Origin: a virus
Virus record (IMG/VR): IMGVR_UViG_3300013111_000325
Span: 52,898 to 116,897 of that record
Strand: one strand, 5' to 3'
DNA: 64,000 nucleotides
A model generated the notes under the pieces. It was not told the DNA's origin. It ran no database searches and saw nothing but the letters and a program-made list of their open reading frames with translations. Each line of letters starts with the position of its first letter. The stretch's first letter is position 1. The translations under genes and the position numbers were made by a program. Positions 46,962 to 54,808 of the stretch are shown here, piece by piece.

Positions 46962-47403
46962 ACTTAATATCCTATTATCGAATATTCCTGAGTTTGAAGA
47001 TCAGATGTGTTTACAAGGGGTCTCAAAAGATATGGATCCTTTCTATGGCAGTCGTAGAATAGCAGATATGGGTGATTATAAAGAGACAGACTTTAAACAT
47101 TTTCTCTTTCCTGAACTAGATTATACAAATTCTGTAATAGAAGAGTTAAATCTTTTCAGAACACGTATAATGAAGTCACCAAAAAAGAGTTGCTTGACTT
47201 GGCATGTAGATCCATCTATGAGAGTGCATATTCCCCTTAAAACAAATGACCAGTGTTTTCTCTTAATTGATAGAACTGCACACCATTTAAAAGATGATGG
47301 GTCCGTTTATCTATGTGATACAACAAAACCTCATACTGCTATAAATGCATCGTTACATGCTAGAACGCATTTAGTCGGAGTTATTAATGAAATTGATGAG
47401 TGA
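46906..47403 (+). CDS. Aspartyl-hydroxylase-like 2OG dioxygenase
   Basis: A 165-residue protein with the His-x-Asp segment LTWHVDPSMRVHIPL, a cupin strand DQCFLLIDRTAHHL and the distal His and Arg in KPHTAINASLHARTHLVG. The arrangement fits aspartyl/asparaginyl beta-hydroxylase-like oxygenases common in marine phages. The start may lie further downstream because of the overlap with the previous ORF. Confidence 0.68.
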   Translation: MQDVNLIRNDIDVKRIKSELNILLSNIPEFEDQMCLQGVSKDMDPFYGSRRIADMGDYKETDFKHFLFPELDYTNSVIEELNLFRTRIMKSPKKSCLTWHVDPSMRVHIPLKTNDQCFLLIDRTAHHLKDDGSVYLCDTTKPHTAINASLHARTHLVGVINEIDE

Positions 47404-47803
47404 AATTAAAAGCGAATTTGGATTTTCTCCTGAGGTAGATGATGAGATAATCGAAGATCTTAATACATTACCATGGGATAGAAAAAATATCATAATGCAA
47501 TATAAAACTTACGTATTGTATAAAGATAAGTATCCTGTTACAAAAAATCATATGCTATACGTACCAAGATCAAGAAATTTGATTTTTATTATGGATTGTT
47601 ATTCAGAAGCATACAAGCGAGGTATACTTGGTATAGAGACAAAAGAATGGGACTCATTTAATATTGGTATGAATTTTGGTGAAGAAGCAGGGCAAACAAT
47701 TGACTGGCCTCATATTCATTTGATACCGAGAAAAAAAGGCGATACGAAAAAACCTCGTGGTGGTGTAAGAAATGTTATTCCTGGTGCAGGCGATTATAAA
47801 TAA
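47387..47803 (+). CDS. HIT-family nucleotide hydrolase
   Basis: A 138-residue protein with the histidine triad region AGQTIDWPHIHLIPRKKGD followed by KPRGGVRNVIPGAGDY, as in bacterial HIT hydrolases. The first triad His lies in a TIDWPHIHL context, so the motif is H-x-H with the earlier position changed. Such enzymes cleave nucleotide phosphoramidates or dinucleoside polyphosphates. An ATG at 47396 is an alternative start. Confidence 0.75.
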   Translation: MKLMSEIKSEFGFSPEVDDEIIEDLNTLPWDRKNIIMQYKTYVLYKDKYPVTKNHMLYVPRSRNLIFIMDCYSEAYKRGILGIETKEWDSFNIGMNFGEEAGQTIDWPHIHLIPRKKGDTKKPRGGVRNVIPGAGDYK

Positions 47804-47811
47804 TATGGATC

Positions 47812-47976
47812 ATGATAATTAAATTACTGGAGTATATGGCACAACCTAGATACTTTCTAGGAACACTTTATCTAGCATGGGCAGGTTCTGTAGGTCATAA
47901 TATATTATGGGAGGCTGTAACGGTCGGTATAATGTGTGGTATATTTGACTATTATAAGGAGCGGCCCATGAAGTAA
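47812..47976 (+). CDS. Small membrane protein
   Basis: A 54-residue ORF with two short hydrophobic segments (YFLGTLYLAWAGSVG and AVTVGIMCGIF), immediately after TATAAATAATATGGATC. Its stop is followed by GGAG for the next small gene. Unknown function. Confidence 0.5.
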   Translation: MIIKLLEYMAQPRYFLGTLYLAWAGSVGHNILWEAVTVGIMCGIFDYYKERPMK

Positions 47977-47984
47977 GGAGAAGC

Positions 47985-48128
47985 ATGTGGAAACTTTCCT
48001 ATACATACAAGGACTATGTAGGTGTAAAAACAAAACACGTAGTCTTCTTCAAGTCTGAACGTAAGTATCAAGATTTTATCAAATCACACCCAACCATACA
48101 AATATTATCAACTGAAAAACCAAATTGA
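47985..48128 (+). CDS. Small basic hypothetical protein
   Basis: A 47-residue protein (MWKLSYTYKDYVGVKTKHVV) with a strong AAGGAG ribosome site. Its stop overlaps the TTG start of the A-type carrier gene. It is probably a one-domain beta-hairpin protein; function unknown. Confidence 0.55.
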   Translation: MWKLSYTYKDYVGVKTKHVVFFKSERKYQDFIKSHPTIQILSTEKPN

Positions 48129-48487
48129 CTTTTACGAAATCGGCCGCCAAAGAAATCACTAAGATTATGGAGCGTGATGGACTCTCACCTGAAACACATG
48201 CAGTAAGGATAGGAGTCAAAGGTGGTGGATGTTCAGGTCTGACTTATACATTAGACTTTGATGATTGTCAACGCAAGTTTGACATCACCTATACCAGCAA
48301 TGGTTTGACTATTTTAGTTGATAAAAAATCCCACCTATACATTGGTGAGACTGAGATTGATTGGTCATACAATCTTATGGATCGAGGTCTCAAATTCAAT
48401 AATCCACACGCAAAAGTTTCTTGTGGTTGCAAGTCCTCATTCATGGTAGATATGCCCGAGGTAACAGAAAAACCATCTTGGATGTAA
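48125..48487 (+). CDS. A-type iron-sulfur carrier (second copy)
   Basis: A 120-residue ErpA/IscA/SufA protein starting at TTG (TTGA overlap). It has Cys36 (GVKGGGCSGLTY), Cys100 and Cys102 (VSCGCKSSF) and the central IDWSYNLMDRGLKFNNPHA. It is closer to the canonical family than the copy at 19.1 kb. Together with IscU it gives the phage two carriers and one scaffold. A promoter module starts 8 bases after its stop. Confidence 0.9.
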   Translation: MTFTKSAAKEITKIMERDGLSPETHAVRIGVKGGGCSGLTYTLDFDDCQRKFDITYTSNGLTILVDKKSHLYIGETEIDWSYNLMDRGLKFNNPHAKVSCGCKSSFMVDMPEVTEKPSWM

Positions 48488-48495
48488 AAAAACCC

Positions 48496-48523
48496 TTGAC
48501 ATCTTGCCCCAGTTTGCTATTAT
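48496..48523 (+). promoter_or_regulatory. Early-type promoter-leader module
   Basis: TTGACA at 48496-48501, 16-base spacer, TATTAT at 48518-48523, TTTGC extended -10. The leader ATGTACTGATTAGATAACCC then TTTCGGAGATG contains the ribosome site. It is almost identical to the module at 49336. Confidence 0.82.
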
Positions 48524-48563
48524 ATAAATGTACTGATTAGATAACCCTTTCGGAGATGCCAAA

Positions 48564-48767
48564 ATGAAAAGTCTAAAAAGAATGAAATTTGAAGAACTTT
48601 TTAAAGAGTGTGTGGAACTGAGAGCAGAACGTGTTCATCTATCCCATGAGTTGAGTAAGGCAAAAGCCGAACTTGAGAAAATGAAACGAGAAATGGAGTT
48701 TGCTGAAGAAATGGGAGTGAATTTTTATGAACTTGAAGAAATGAAACGAGAAATGGAGACTGCATAA
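48564..48767 (+). CDS. Coiled-coil protein with internal repeat
   Basis: A 67-residue protein, almost all coiled coil. The segment ELEKMKREMEFAEEM recurs as ELEEMKREMETA, and the DNA of the two copies differs at only a few bases, so a recent internal duplication is likely. Expressed from the module just upstream. Unknown function. Confidence 0.6.
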   Translation: MKSLKRMKFEELFKECVELRAERVHLSHELSKAKAELEKMKREMEFAEEMGVNFYELEEMKREMETA

Positions 48768-48946
48768 TGTTCATATCAGAAGTCAGATCAAGAGGAATTA
48801 AATATCGTGGTAGGTTTAGTCACAGAAAATACTTTGAGACTTTGGAAGAAGGTCTTGAATGGGCAAGAGGCCTTGCTGGTCGCATTGTTGCTTCTGGTAG
48901 GTACTCTGATGAAGAAATCGTAATGGAACACAGTGAGGTCAAATGA
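48767..48946 (+). CDS. Small basic hypothetical protein
   Basis: A 59-residue protein (MFISEVRSRGIKYRGRFSHR, then KYFETLEEGLEWARGLAGR). Its ATG overlaps the preceding stop and its stop overlaps the next ATG. The RG-x-KYRGRFSHRKYF strand-turn-strand followed by a helix resembles an AP2-like or integrase-arm-like DNA-binding fold, but this is tentative. Confidence 0.55.
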   Translation: MFISEVRSRGIKYRGRFSHRKYFETLEEGLEWARGLAGRIVASGRYSDEEIVMEHSEVK

Positions 48947-49200
48947 GAGATCCAGAATACGCAAGAGGTTTTAAAGAGTCAATGAGAGAACTGGCATGTT
49001 CCGATCTTGAAAGTGCCGCAATGAGAATTGAAATTCTTGAAGAAGAATTAGAAGCCGAACGCAAAAAGAAATGGGAACTGGTACACAAAATCAAATTGAT
49101 TGATTCTGGTACTGATCTTGATACCATTCTTGATAGTGGTGAGCCATTGACCCTTCATGAGAAAATTGAAATGATTAAAGAAGGATTTGCAAATGTTTAA
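48943..49200 (+). CDS. Coiled-coil hypothetical protein
   Basis: An 85-residue acidic helical protein (MRIEILEEELEAERKKKWEL) coupled by ATGA to the gene before and overlapping the gene after by 8 bases. Unknown function. Confidence 0.55.
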   Translation: MRDPEYARGFKESMRELACSDLESAAMRIEILEEELEAERKKKWELVHKIKLIDSGTDLDTILDSGEPLTLHEKIEMIKEGFANV

Positions 49201-49339
49201 ATCATCAAAAGCATATTGTAATGGTGAACTGATTTGGGACGCAAAAGACCCAAAGTTCAATCATTGTCTCAAAAAAGATATTGAACATTACAAAAAATAT
49301 CTTAAAGAAAAAGAAAATTTCATTGCAAAAAAGTCTTGA
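49193..49339 (+). CDS. Small basic hypothetical protein
   Basis: A 48-residue protein (MFKSSKAYCNGELIWDAKDP with a Lys-rich helical end). Its stop codon lies inside the -35 box of the next promoter module, showing how tightly gene and promoter are packed. Confidence 0.5.
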   Translation: MFKSSKAYCNGELIWDAKDPKFNHCLKKDIEHYKKYLKEKENFIAKKS

Positions 49340-49363
49340 CAAGTTAGCCTAATTTGCTATTAT
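49336..49363 (+). promoter_or_regulatory. Early-type promoter-leader module
   Basis: TTGACA at 49336-49341, 16-base spacer, TATTAT at 49358-49363 with TTTGC. The leader ATGTACTGATTGAGATAACC then CTTTCGGAGATT matches the module at 48496 nearly base for base. Confidence 0.82.
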
Positions 49364-49403
49364 ATAAATGTACTGATTGAGATAACCCTTTCGGAGATTG
49401 AAT

Positions 49404-49676
49404 ATGAGTTCAAGCCTAGATAGACTTTTTGAAGAAGCCAGAGAAGACGGATCACTTCGTCTTTGGGAAATCGGTGATACAGTTGTTGTTCATGCCCTGA
49501 ATGACCTTGTTGGTGAGGTTACCAAGCGGTCACTAAATGGCGATGGTGTTTATGACTACATGGTTCACTATGAACGTGACGGGTCTTGTGAGTGGTGTGA
49601 GGCTTCTGATCTGAGAGAAGCAAATGATCTTGATAACTGGTCGTTGACTGAACGTGAATGTTGGTCTTTGTATTGA
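49404..49676 (+). CDS. Hypothetical early protein
   Basis: A 90-residue acidic protein from the ATG after GGAGATTGAAT. It contains WEIGDTVVVHALNDLVGEVT and YDYMVHYERDGSCEWCEASD, which looks like an SH3/KOW-type beta barrel followed by a Cys pair. Unknown function. Confidence 0.6.
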   Translation: MSSSLDRLFEEAREDGSLRLWEIGDTVVVHALNDLVGEVTKRSLNGDGVYDYMVHYERDGSCEWCEASDLREANDLDNWSLTERECWSLY

Positions 49677-49697
49677 AACCTTATTTTAGGAGTAGTT

Positions 49698-49901
49698 ATG
49701 GGAATGGTTAAAAAAGCATTGATTGAACATGAAATTAGAATGGAAGACTTTGAGGCGGGTCTGGAATGGATGACTCGTTATGGAGTCAAAACTTTTAAAG
49801 ACCATACTGGTGAGTGGGTAGAAGTTCGTTGCTCAAAAGAATACGACTTTTGGTCCCCAGACCCGAAACCTATTGCACACCTTACATCGGAAACTGCATA
49901 A
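49698..49901 (+). CDS. Small hypothetical protein
   Basis: A 67-residue protein after an AGGAGTAGTT site (MGMVKKALIEHEIRMEDFEA, ending KEYDFWSPDPKPIAH). Its stop shares a base with the next start. No family recognised. Confidence 0.55.
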   Translation: MGMVKKALIEHEIRMEDFEAGLEWMTRYGVKTFKDHTGEWVEVRCSKEYDFWSPDPKPIAHLTSETA

Positions 49902-50035
49902 TGGAAACTGTTAGAGAACTTAAAAAATTTGATGCATTGCTGAGAATGACTCGGTTCTCTACCAAACGTAAGGGCAATGATAAAAAGAGGCAATCCAAGA
50001 AACTTTGTCGCAAAAAAATCCGATGGGACGAATAA
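49901..50035 (+). CDS. Small basic peptide
   Basis: A 44-residue protein, the second half of which is strongly basic (KRKGNDKKRQSKKLCRKKIR). The start overlaps the previous stop (TAATG). It may bind nucleic acid. It overlaps the next small ORF by 13 bases. Confidence 0.5.
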   Translation: METVRELKKFDALLRMTRFSTKRKGNDKKRQSKKLCRKKIRWDE

Positions 50036-50112
50036 AAAAATGGTTTCGCCATATGGCATTTGAGTGGGAATTAATGAAGTGTAACCTTGAAGCAAGATTG
50101 GGGATGATATGA
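50023..50112 (+). CDS. Tiny ORF
   Basis: A 29-residue ORF (MGRIKKWFRHMAFEWELMKC) overlapping the basic peptide upstream and the next small ORF downstream by ATGA. It could form an amphipathic helix. Support is only its coupled position. Confidence 0.35.
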   Translation: MGRIKKWFRHMAFEWELMKCNLEARLGMI

Positions 50113-50222
50113 ATGAAGCAATTTTTGAAGCAATTTACGAAGAGTTACTTGAAGCAGGATATGAAGATTGTCAAGAAACTGTTGAATTAGCAATCATGAT
50201 TTTTTACGACAGGGCATTATGA
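50109..50222 (+). CDS. Tiny acidic protein
   Basis: A 37-residue helical ORF (MNEAIFEAIYEELLEAGYED). It is coupled by ATGA at both ends, to the tiny ORF before and the 148-residue gene after. Unknown function. Confidence 0.45.
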   Translation: MNEAIFEAIYEELLEAGYEDCQETVELAIMIFYDRAL

Positions 50223-50665
50223 TAGATGCAGAAGGTAAAGCGGATCCTTTCCTTGCACCAAAAGGTACTCGTGATGAGTTTTTTCTTAAACTAGAAAAGC
50301 GTGTCAAGAAACCAGAGTACACTATACATTTCATGGTTGACCGTGAAGGTCGCAAGGCGATGTTCTATAATATCAAAATTGCGACTGGTGAAGCAATAGT
50401 AGAAGGTGATTGCATATTAATAAAGGCGACCGTTGCACGACATGATGCAAGAAATGGTAAAGCACAAACATATCTAAATAGATGTGTTTTTATTAAGAAT
50501 TATGGTAGTAAAGATAAGAAACCTGAGAAAAATATACCTTCTCATCAAGAACAATTATTAAATGGTCTCAATCTTGATAGCCAGGTATTCACGGCTGAGA
50601 AGGAATCTGAGAATAAAAAACCTACTTGGCAAGAACAATTAGTACAGGAGCCACCATGGGCGTAA
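50219..50665 (+). CDS. OB-fold-like hypothetical protein
   Basis: A 148-residue protein with YTIHFMVDREGRKAMFYN and EGDCILIKATVARHDARNGK followed by AQTYLNRCVFIKNYG. The VxATVxxHxxxNGxxQTxLNRC pattern resembles an OB-fold strand series in phage nucleic-acid-binding proteins. It overlaps the following gene by 10 bases. Confidence 0.5.
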   Translation: MIDAEGKADPFLAPKGTRDEFFLKLEKRVKKPEYTIHFMVDREGRKAMFYNIKIATGEAIVEGDCILIKATVARHDARNGKAQTYLNRCVFIKNYGSKDKKPEKNIPSHQEQLLNGLNLDSQVFTAEKESENKKPTWQEQLVQEPPWA

Positions 50666-50901
50666 TGAAAAATAAATATATTGAAGAACAGATGGAGCAA
50701 GAACTAGAACTTGAAATGATTGATAATAAGAATGGTGAGGTCACCTTTAAGGTTGTTGAGGTTGATAATGAAAGTGAAGACATTTCTTATATTCATGTCA
50801 GAGAAGAAGCCAAGGTAGAAGAGGCGCTGGAACGAATGTATAATAAGAGTCAGGAAGATTTATTTAATAGTGAAGATTATAATTGGTCAGGTTTTAGGTA
50901 G
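50656..50901 (+). CDS. Acidic hypothetical protein
   Basis: An 81-residue protein from the ATG giving MGVMKNKYIEEQMEQELELE; a second ATG three codons later is possible. It is acidic and helical. About 100 bases without a convincing gene follow. Confidence 0.5.
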   Translation: MGVMKNKYIEEQMEQELELEMIDNKNGEVTFKVVEVDNESEDISYIHVREEAKVEEALERMYNKSQEDLFNSEDYNWSGFR

Positions 50902-51000
50902 AAGAAATTTGCAGTCCTGAAAAAAACATGCCAACAAATTCATAATGTGGAATTACGTAACTAAATTTGAAAATGTAATTTATGATGATGTGAGTTACGT

Positions 51001-51753
51001 ATGATGGAAATATTTCTTCATGGTCCTGGTGGAGTAATGACAACACATTCTTTATCTGATCAGGCATATGAATTTTGGAAAGATAAATCTAATAGATTTT
51101 TATTTGATTATTCGTGGAATTTAGATGTGATATGGAAAGACCATGAAAATAAAAATCATGATAATAGAACGAAATTAAAAATTCCGTCATATGCAGATTT
51201 TTTGCTTGATGAATCTACAGGAGATTTTCAATATTGGTGTCAACATGGTGAACAAAATAGAACCGTTCATTTGTGCGATTTTAATGCCTGTGTATTGTTT
51301 GTTGAATATAATAACAAAATATCTTTGCATTATCCTGAAGAATTTACCACTATTGAGCATGACCGAGAATATGATTTTGAATTGAATAAATTTTATTCAG
51401 GAGTTTCTTGTGAGATAGGTAATTGGCAACATAAAAAATATAAAAAATTTATACCATTAGAGCATTTAATATTATATACTAAAAAAATTAATGGTAGAAA
51501 ATATATTATTGATTTTGGTTTTGATTCAAGTGACATGATATTTCAAACAGAAAATTATAACATGTATGAGGAGATGGTTGTAGATTGGTACTATAGATTA
51601 CATGTGAGAAATGAAAACGTAGTTAAAGACCTATCTACTTTTTCAAATGTTGATTTATCATATAATTTAAATTCACATACTCTGCATGATGAACAAGAAG
51701 ATTCTGATATCATGGATACTTCAAATTTTAAAATACATAATAAGATAAAATGA
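51001..51753 (+). CDS. Hypothetical protein
   Basis: A 250-residue protein rich in Tyr, His and Asp (FLHGPGGVMTTHSLSDQAYE, FQYWCQHGEQNRTVHLCDFN). The composition and several HxxD-like pairs leave room for a metal-dependent enzyme, but no family is visible. It is coupled by ATGA to a carbamoyltransferase-like fragment. Confidence 0.45.
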   Translation: MMEIFLHGPGGVMTTHSLSDQAYEFWKDKSNRFLFDYSWNLDVIWKDHENKNHDNRTKLKIPSYADFLLDESTGDFQYWCQHGEQNRTVHLCDFNACVLFVEYNNKISLHYPEEFTTIEHDREYDFELNKFYSGVSCEIGNWQHKKYKKFIPLEHLILYTKKINGRKYIIDFGFDSSDMIFQTENYNMYEEMVVDWYYRLHVRNENVVKDLSTFSNVDLSYNLNSHTLHDEQEDSDIMDTSNFKIHNKIK

Positions 51754-51944
51754 TTAAATGGGGAACAACATTTGGTTCTCATGATGGTGCGTTAGCAGTT
51801 TTTGTAGATGATGTACTTGTATTTGCTTCTGATGCGGAACGATGGTCTAGAAAGAAAAATGATCCTGTAATGCTAAAATACGTACAACAGATAATGTGTG
51901 ATTTCCTACAAAAAAGGAGAAATCGTGAAAACCGCTTTACTTGA
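51750..51944 (+). pseudogene. N-terminal fragment of a carbamoyltransferase-like gene
   Basis: A 64-residue ORF, GTTFGSHDGALAVFVDDVLV then FASDAERWSRKKNDPVM. It matches the first strands of large NodU/CmcH-type carbamoyltransferases, which are usually over 500 residues. The rest of the enzyme is absent and an unrelated gene with its own AAGGAG site starts inside the fragment, so I read it as a truncated remnant. Confidence 0.5.
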
Positions 51945-52131
51945 AATATTAGAACCTGGTGAAAAGGTATTAGGTTCAAAAACTGCTGGTTCTTATTTTG
52001 TTAGAGAGTTTGTTGATGGTGAACACATGGGTGGTTCATTTTTCAAAACAGAAAAAGAAGCAAAAGATTATATTAAAGAATTTGTTGATCCCGAAATATG
52101 GAAGTACAATGAAGATAAATACGTTTCATAA
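51925..52131 (+). CDS. Small hypothetical protein
   Basis: A 68-residue protein from the GTG following AAAAAGGAGAAATC. It contains LGSKTAGSYFVREFVDGEHM and TEKEAKDYIKEFVD, which look like a beta strand pair and a helix as in small DNA-binding or WGR-like domains. It overlaps the next gene by 20 bases. Confidence 0.55.
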   Translation: MKTALLEILEPGEKVLGSKTAGSYFVREFVDGEHMGGSFFKTEKEAKDYIKEFVDPEIWKYNEDKYVS

Positions 52132-52492
52132 AAAATACAAGAATATAACCCCTGCAAATGGGTTCATGACGAAAAACTCGGTTTTTCGTAAGCAATTTGA
52201 TCGTGTAATGGCACCATACGTTGTGTGTGCAGATGGTTTTACGATGTCAGTACAAGCATCTGGTACTCATTATTGTGAGCCTAGGGCAAATGTAGAGAGA
52301 TACAGGTCCTTTGAGATTGGGTTTCCTAGTCAGAAAGAACCTTTGATTATGGCATACTGTGAAGATGATTCCAAACCGACTGATACGGTTTATGGTTGTG
52401 TGCCATGTGCAGTTATTAATGAGGTACTTGAAAAGCATGGTGGTATTGATATTGATGCTACGCTAAAAAGAGCAGAAGAGGTGAATGGCTGA
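52112..52492 (+). CDS. Conserved phage hypothetical protein
   Basis: I start at the ATG giving MKINTFHKKYKNITPANGFM, 126 residues. The core YVVCADGFTMSVQASGTHYC, then FEIGFPSQKEPLIMAYCEDD and DTVYGCVPCAVINEVLEKHG, is a widespread uncharacterised phage family. It is coupled to the methyltransferase gene. Confidence 0.65.
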   Translation, partial: KINTFHKKYKNITPANGFMTKNSVFRKQFDRVMAPYVVCADGFTMSVQASGTHYCEPRANVERYRSFEIGFPSQKEPLIMAYCEDDSKPTDTVYGCVPCAVINEVLEKHGGIDIDATLKRAEEVNG

Positions 52493-53330
52493 AGAATACG
52501 ATAGAGTAGATTTTGAGACAACTTATGGTATGACACCATATTCTATATGGGAAAGTGAAGATCCAAAATACTCAAATCCTATTCTTAAATATCTCAAAGA
52601 GAGACACGGCCAATCTACAAGAGAAAATACATTAAAAAGTTTTGGTGGTGCAGGAGAGAATACCGCTTATACTGCTACCACAAGTTACTTTAATCCAAAA
52701 CTTTGTAGAATTGTATATTCATCATACTGCCCTAAAAATGGTACGATATTTGATCCTTTCAGTTCTGTGGTTCGTCCTTATGTTGCTAAGTTGATGGATT
52801 ATAATTATACCGGTTGTGAAATTAGAAAAGATGAATGTGAAAAGATTAATGATATACTGAATGCAGGATCTTTATTTGAGACAAGTGAAGTATCTGTACA
52901 TAATGTTGATTGTAGAAAATTTGAGACTGATCAAAAATTTGATTTGATATTCACTTGCCCACCATATTGGAATCTAGAAACTTATTCTGATATGGATTCT
53001 GATTTGAGTAACATATCAGATTACAAACAATTCATATCAGAAATGAGTACAGTATATAATAAGTGTGCCAATCTGATGCATGAGAATTCTTATTGTTGTT
53101 TTGTTGTTGCAGATTTTAGAGATTATTCTGAAGGACGTAAATTGATAAATCGTTTAGTACCTTTTGTTTCAGATATGATAAGATGTGGTGAGAATTCTGG
53201 TCTGACTTTATACGATAAGGTGATTATCAAGAAACCTTTAGGTACGGCTCCTTCAAGATTGAAATTGTGGAATAACAGAAAAACCGTAAGAATCCACGAA
53301 GAATTGATTATTTTTAGAAAAAATGCTTGA
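52485..53330 (+). CDS. DNA methyltransferase
   Basis: A 281-residue amino-methyltransferase with motif IV DLIFTCPPYWNLETYSDMDS and the AdoMet-binding region FDPFSSVVRPYVAKLMDYNY followed by GCEIRKDE. A CPPY instead of DPPY motif IV is usual in phage solitary enzymes. It probably methylates A or C at a short site to protect phage DNA. No nuclease gene is next to it. Its stop lies in the -35 box of the next promoter. Confidence 0.82.
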   Translation: MAEEYDRVDFETTYGMTPYSIWESEDPKYSNPILKYLKERHGQSTRENTLKSFGGAGENTAYTATTSYFNPKLCRIVYSSYCPKNGTIFDPFSSVVRPYVAKLMDYNYTGCEIRKDECEKINDILNAGSLFETSEVSVHNVDCRKFETDQKFDLIFTCPPYWNLETYSDMDSDLSNISDYKQFISEMSTVYNKCANLMHENSYCCFVVADFRDYSEGRKLINRLVPFVSDMIRCGENSGLTLYDKVIIKKPLGTAPSRLKLWNNRKTVRIHEELIIFRKNA

Positions 53331-53354
53331 CAAGTGAGCCCAGTTTGCTACAAT
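53327..53354 (+). promoter_or_regulatory. Early-type promoter-leader module
   Basis: TTGACA at 53327-53332, 16-base spacer, TACAAT at 53349-53354 with TTTGC. The leader ATGTGAGTTGATGATTAACC then TTTGACGAGAA agrees with the modules at 39432 and 58072. Confidence 0.8.
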
Positions 53355-53395
53355 AGATCATGTGAGTTGATGATTAACCTTTGACGAGAATTCTA

Positions 53396-53563
53396 ATGGA
53401 AATTCGTGAGTTTGAAATGTCCGATGATGCTTTTATTGAAATGGTCGGTTCTATCACTCCTGATATGACTGATGAAGAGATTATGGTTCTCATTGATGAA
53501 ATTGAGTCCAAAGAAGAGGCCCGCATTGAACTTGCCGATATGGCACGAGATGGATGGAGATAA
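53396..53563 (+). CDS. Small acidic early protein
   Basis: A 55-residue protein from the ATG after GACGAGAATTCTA (MEIREFEMSDDAFIEMVGSI). It is acidic and helical, first in the transcript of the module above. Unknown function. Confidence 0.5.
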   Translation: MEIREFEMSDDAFIEMVGSITPDMTDEEIMVLIDEIESKEEARIELADMARDGWR

Positions 53564-53564
53564 T

Positions 53565-53921
53565 ATGGCTGAAATGACTGAAAGACTTGATGCGTTACTT
53601 GACCACATGAGGGCAGATTATAAAGCATGGGCCGACCTTGGTCCTGATCCTCACGGTACTCGTGCTTCTATGTATGAAGAATATTCAGATAGTCTTGACT
53701 ATACTATCGGTAAGAAGTATATTAAAGTATTGAAGCGAGAAGGTGATAATCATTCCAGCGTGTGTGCTTTTGTTGTCAATGTTGATAATGATAAAAAATT
53801 CAACTATGGTGATATTTTAATGCCTGCTGGTTGGGCGGCACCTGCACGTAACTTTGCTCGTGGCAACATTTTTGATACCGAGCGAGGCTTTGAACGTGTA
53901 CGATGGACTGGTGCTTTATGA
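53565..53921 (+). CDS. Conserved phage hypothetical protein
   Basis: A 118-residue protein after GGAGATAAT. The C-terminal region YIKVLKREGDNHSSVCAFVV, FNYGDILMPAGWAAPARNFA and RGNIF...RWTGA belongs to an uncharacterised family I know from cyanophages and related viruses. The role is unknown. Confidence 0.65.
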   Translation: MAEMTERLDALLDHMRADYKAWADLGPDPHGTRASMYEEYSDSLDYTIGKKYIKVLKREGDNHSSVCAFVVNVDNDKKFNYGDILMPAGWAAPARNFARGNIFDTERGFERVRWTGAL

Positions 53922-53963
53922 ATAACAAAGGTGGGTATCAGATGATATCTACCACAGACTTAA

Positions 53964-54221
53964 ATGGAAAAAATGAATATTAGACCAATAGATAATAATT
54001 TTTTTAGATTTACATCTAAATATGATAAGCGTAAATTGGTAATTGAAATAGATGGTGATAGCACCAAAGATGAATTGTGTGAAGCATTCACTGCATTTCT
54101 TAATGCATCAGGTTATTCTTATACTGATCGTGTTGAATGTGTCTCTGGAGATGATCCAAGAGATGCTTTTGCTGAGACTTATAGCAATTCAGACGAATAC
54201 GAGGAAGATATACCATTTTAA
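53964..54221 (+). CDS. Small acidic hypothetical protein
   Basis: An 85-residue protein (MNIRPIDNNFFRFTSKYDKR, then LCEAFTAFLNASGYSYTDRV and an acidic tail). It ends 5 bases before the tRNA pair. No family recognised. Confidence 0.5.
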   Translation: MEKMNIRPIDNNFFRFTSKYDKRKLVIEIDGDSTKDELCEAFTAFLNASGYSYTDRVECVSGDDPRDAFAETYSNSDEYEEDIPF

Positions 54222-54226
54222 TTAAT

Positions 54227-54309
54227 GGGGAGGCTGGGCATAGGTGAGCCCAACAGGCTGTAAACCTGCCGTATATACTGTGGCGGTTCGACTCCGTCTC
54301 TCCCCACCA
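54227..54309 (+). tRNA. tRNA-Tyr (GTA)
   Basis: An 83-base gene including an encoded CCA. The acceptor stem is GGGGAGG with TCTCCCC, and the anticodon GTA at 54260-54262 sits in CAGGCTGTAAACCTG. A long variable arm follows, then the T-loop GGTTCGACTCC. The long variable arm is the bacterial form of tRNA-Tyr. Confidence 0.92.
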
Positions 54310-54311
54310 TG

Positions 54312-54389
54312 GGTCCCATCGTTCAGTCAGGTCTAGGACACGGCACTGTCACTGCCGAGACACGAGTTCAAATCTCGTTGGGACCGCCA
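54312..54389 (+). tRNA. tRNA-Asp (GTC)
   Basis: A 78-base gene including CCA, two bases after tRNA-Tyr. Acceptor GGTCCCA with TGGGACC, discriminator G, anticodon GTC at 54348-54350 in a CGGCA/TGCCG stem, T-arm ACGAGTTCAAATCTCGT. Confidence 0.92.
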
Positions 54390-54400
54390 ACAAAGTGATT

Positions 54401-54778
54401 ATGGATACTGAAGATTTGAAAGAAGAAAGACAAATGAGCAAGGCAGGAAGTCTTGCAATGGAATTGTCAAAAGAAAAAAAGCGGCTTCAAGAAGAACTTG
54501 AAGAAATGCAACAACAGTTTGAGGAGGTTTCTCCAAGTACACCAACGGGAGGACCAGATTCCTATTTCAAATGGATTGGAGTTGTATCAGCCGTCATAGG
54601 AATATTTTTACAGAATTCAAACTTACCTTTATTTGGACAATTTTTTTATGTGATTGGAGCATATTCTTGGACGGCAGTAGGATTTTATTGGAACGATAAA
54701 GCAGTTATGTTAGGAAGTGTTATTCCTGCTACAGTAGTGGCAATGAATTTAACTAAAGAACTGGTAAAGATTTTATAA
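54401..54778 (+). CDS. Membrane protein with coiled-coil N-terminus
   Basis: A 125-residue protein. The first 50 residues are a coiled coil (LQEELEEMQQQFEEVSPS). Hydrophobic segments follow at about residues 60-77, 78-95 and 100-118. It starts just after the tRNAs; a GTG two codons upstream is an alternative start. Unknown function. Confidence 0.5.
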   Translation: MDTEDLKEERQMSKAGSLAMELSKEKKRLQEELEEMQQQFEEVSPSTPTGGPDSYFKWIGVVSAVIGIFLQNSNLPLFGQFFYVIGAYSWTAVGFYWNDKAVMLGSVIPATVVAMNLTKELVKIL

Positions 54779-54808
54779 GTATAACAGAACATTTATAAAG
54801 AAACTACT

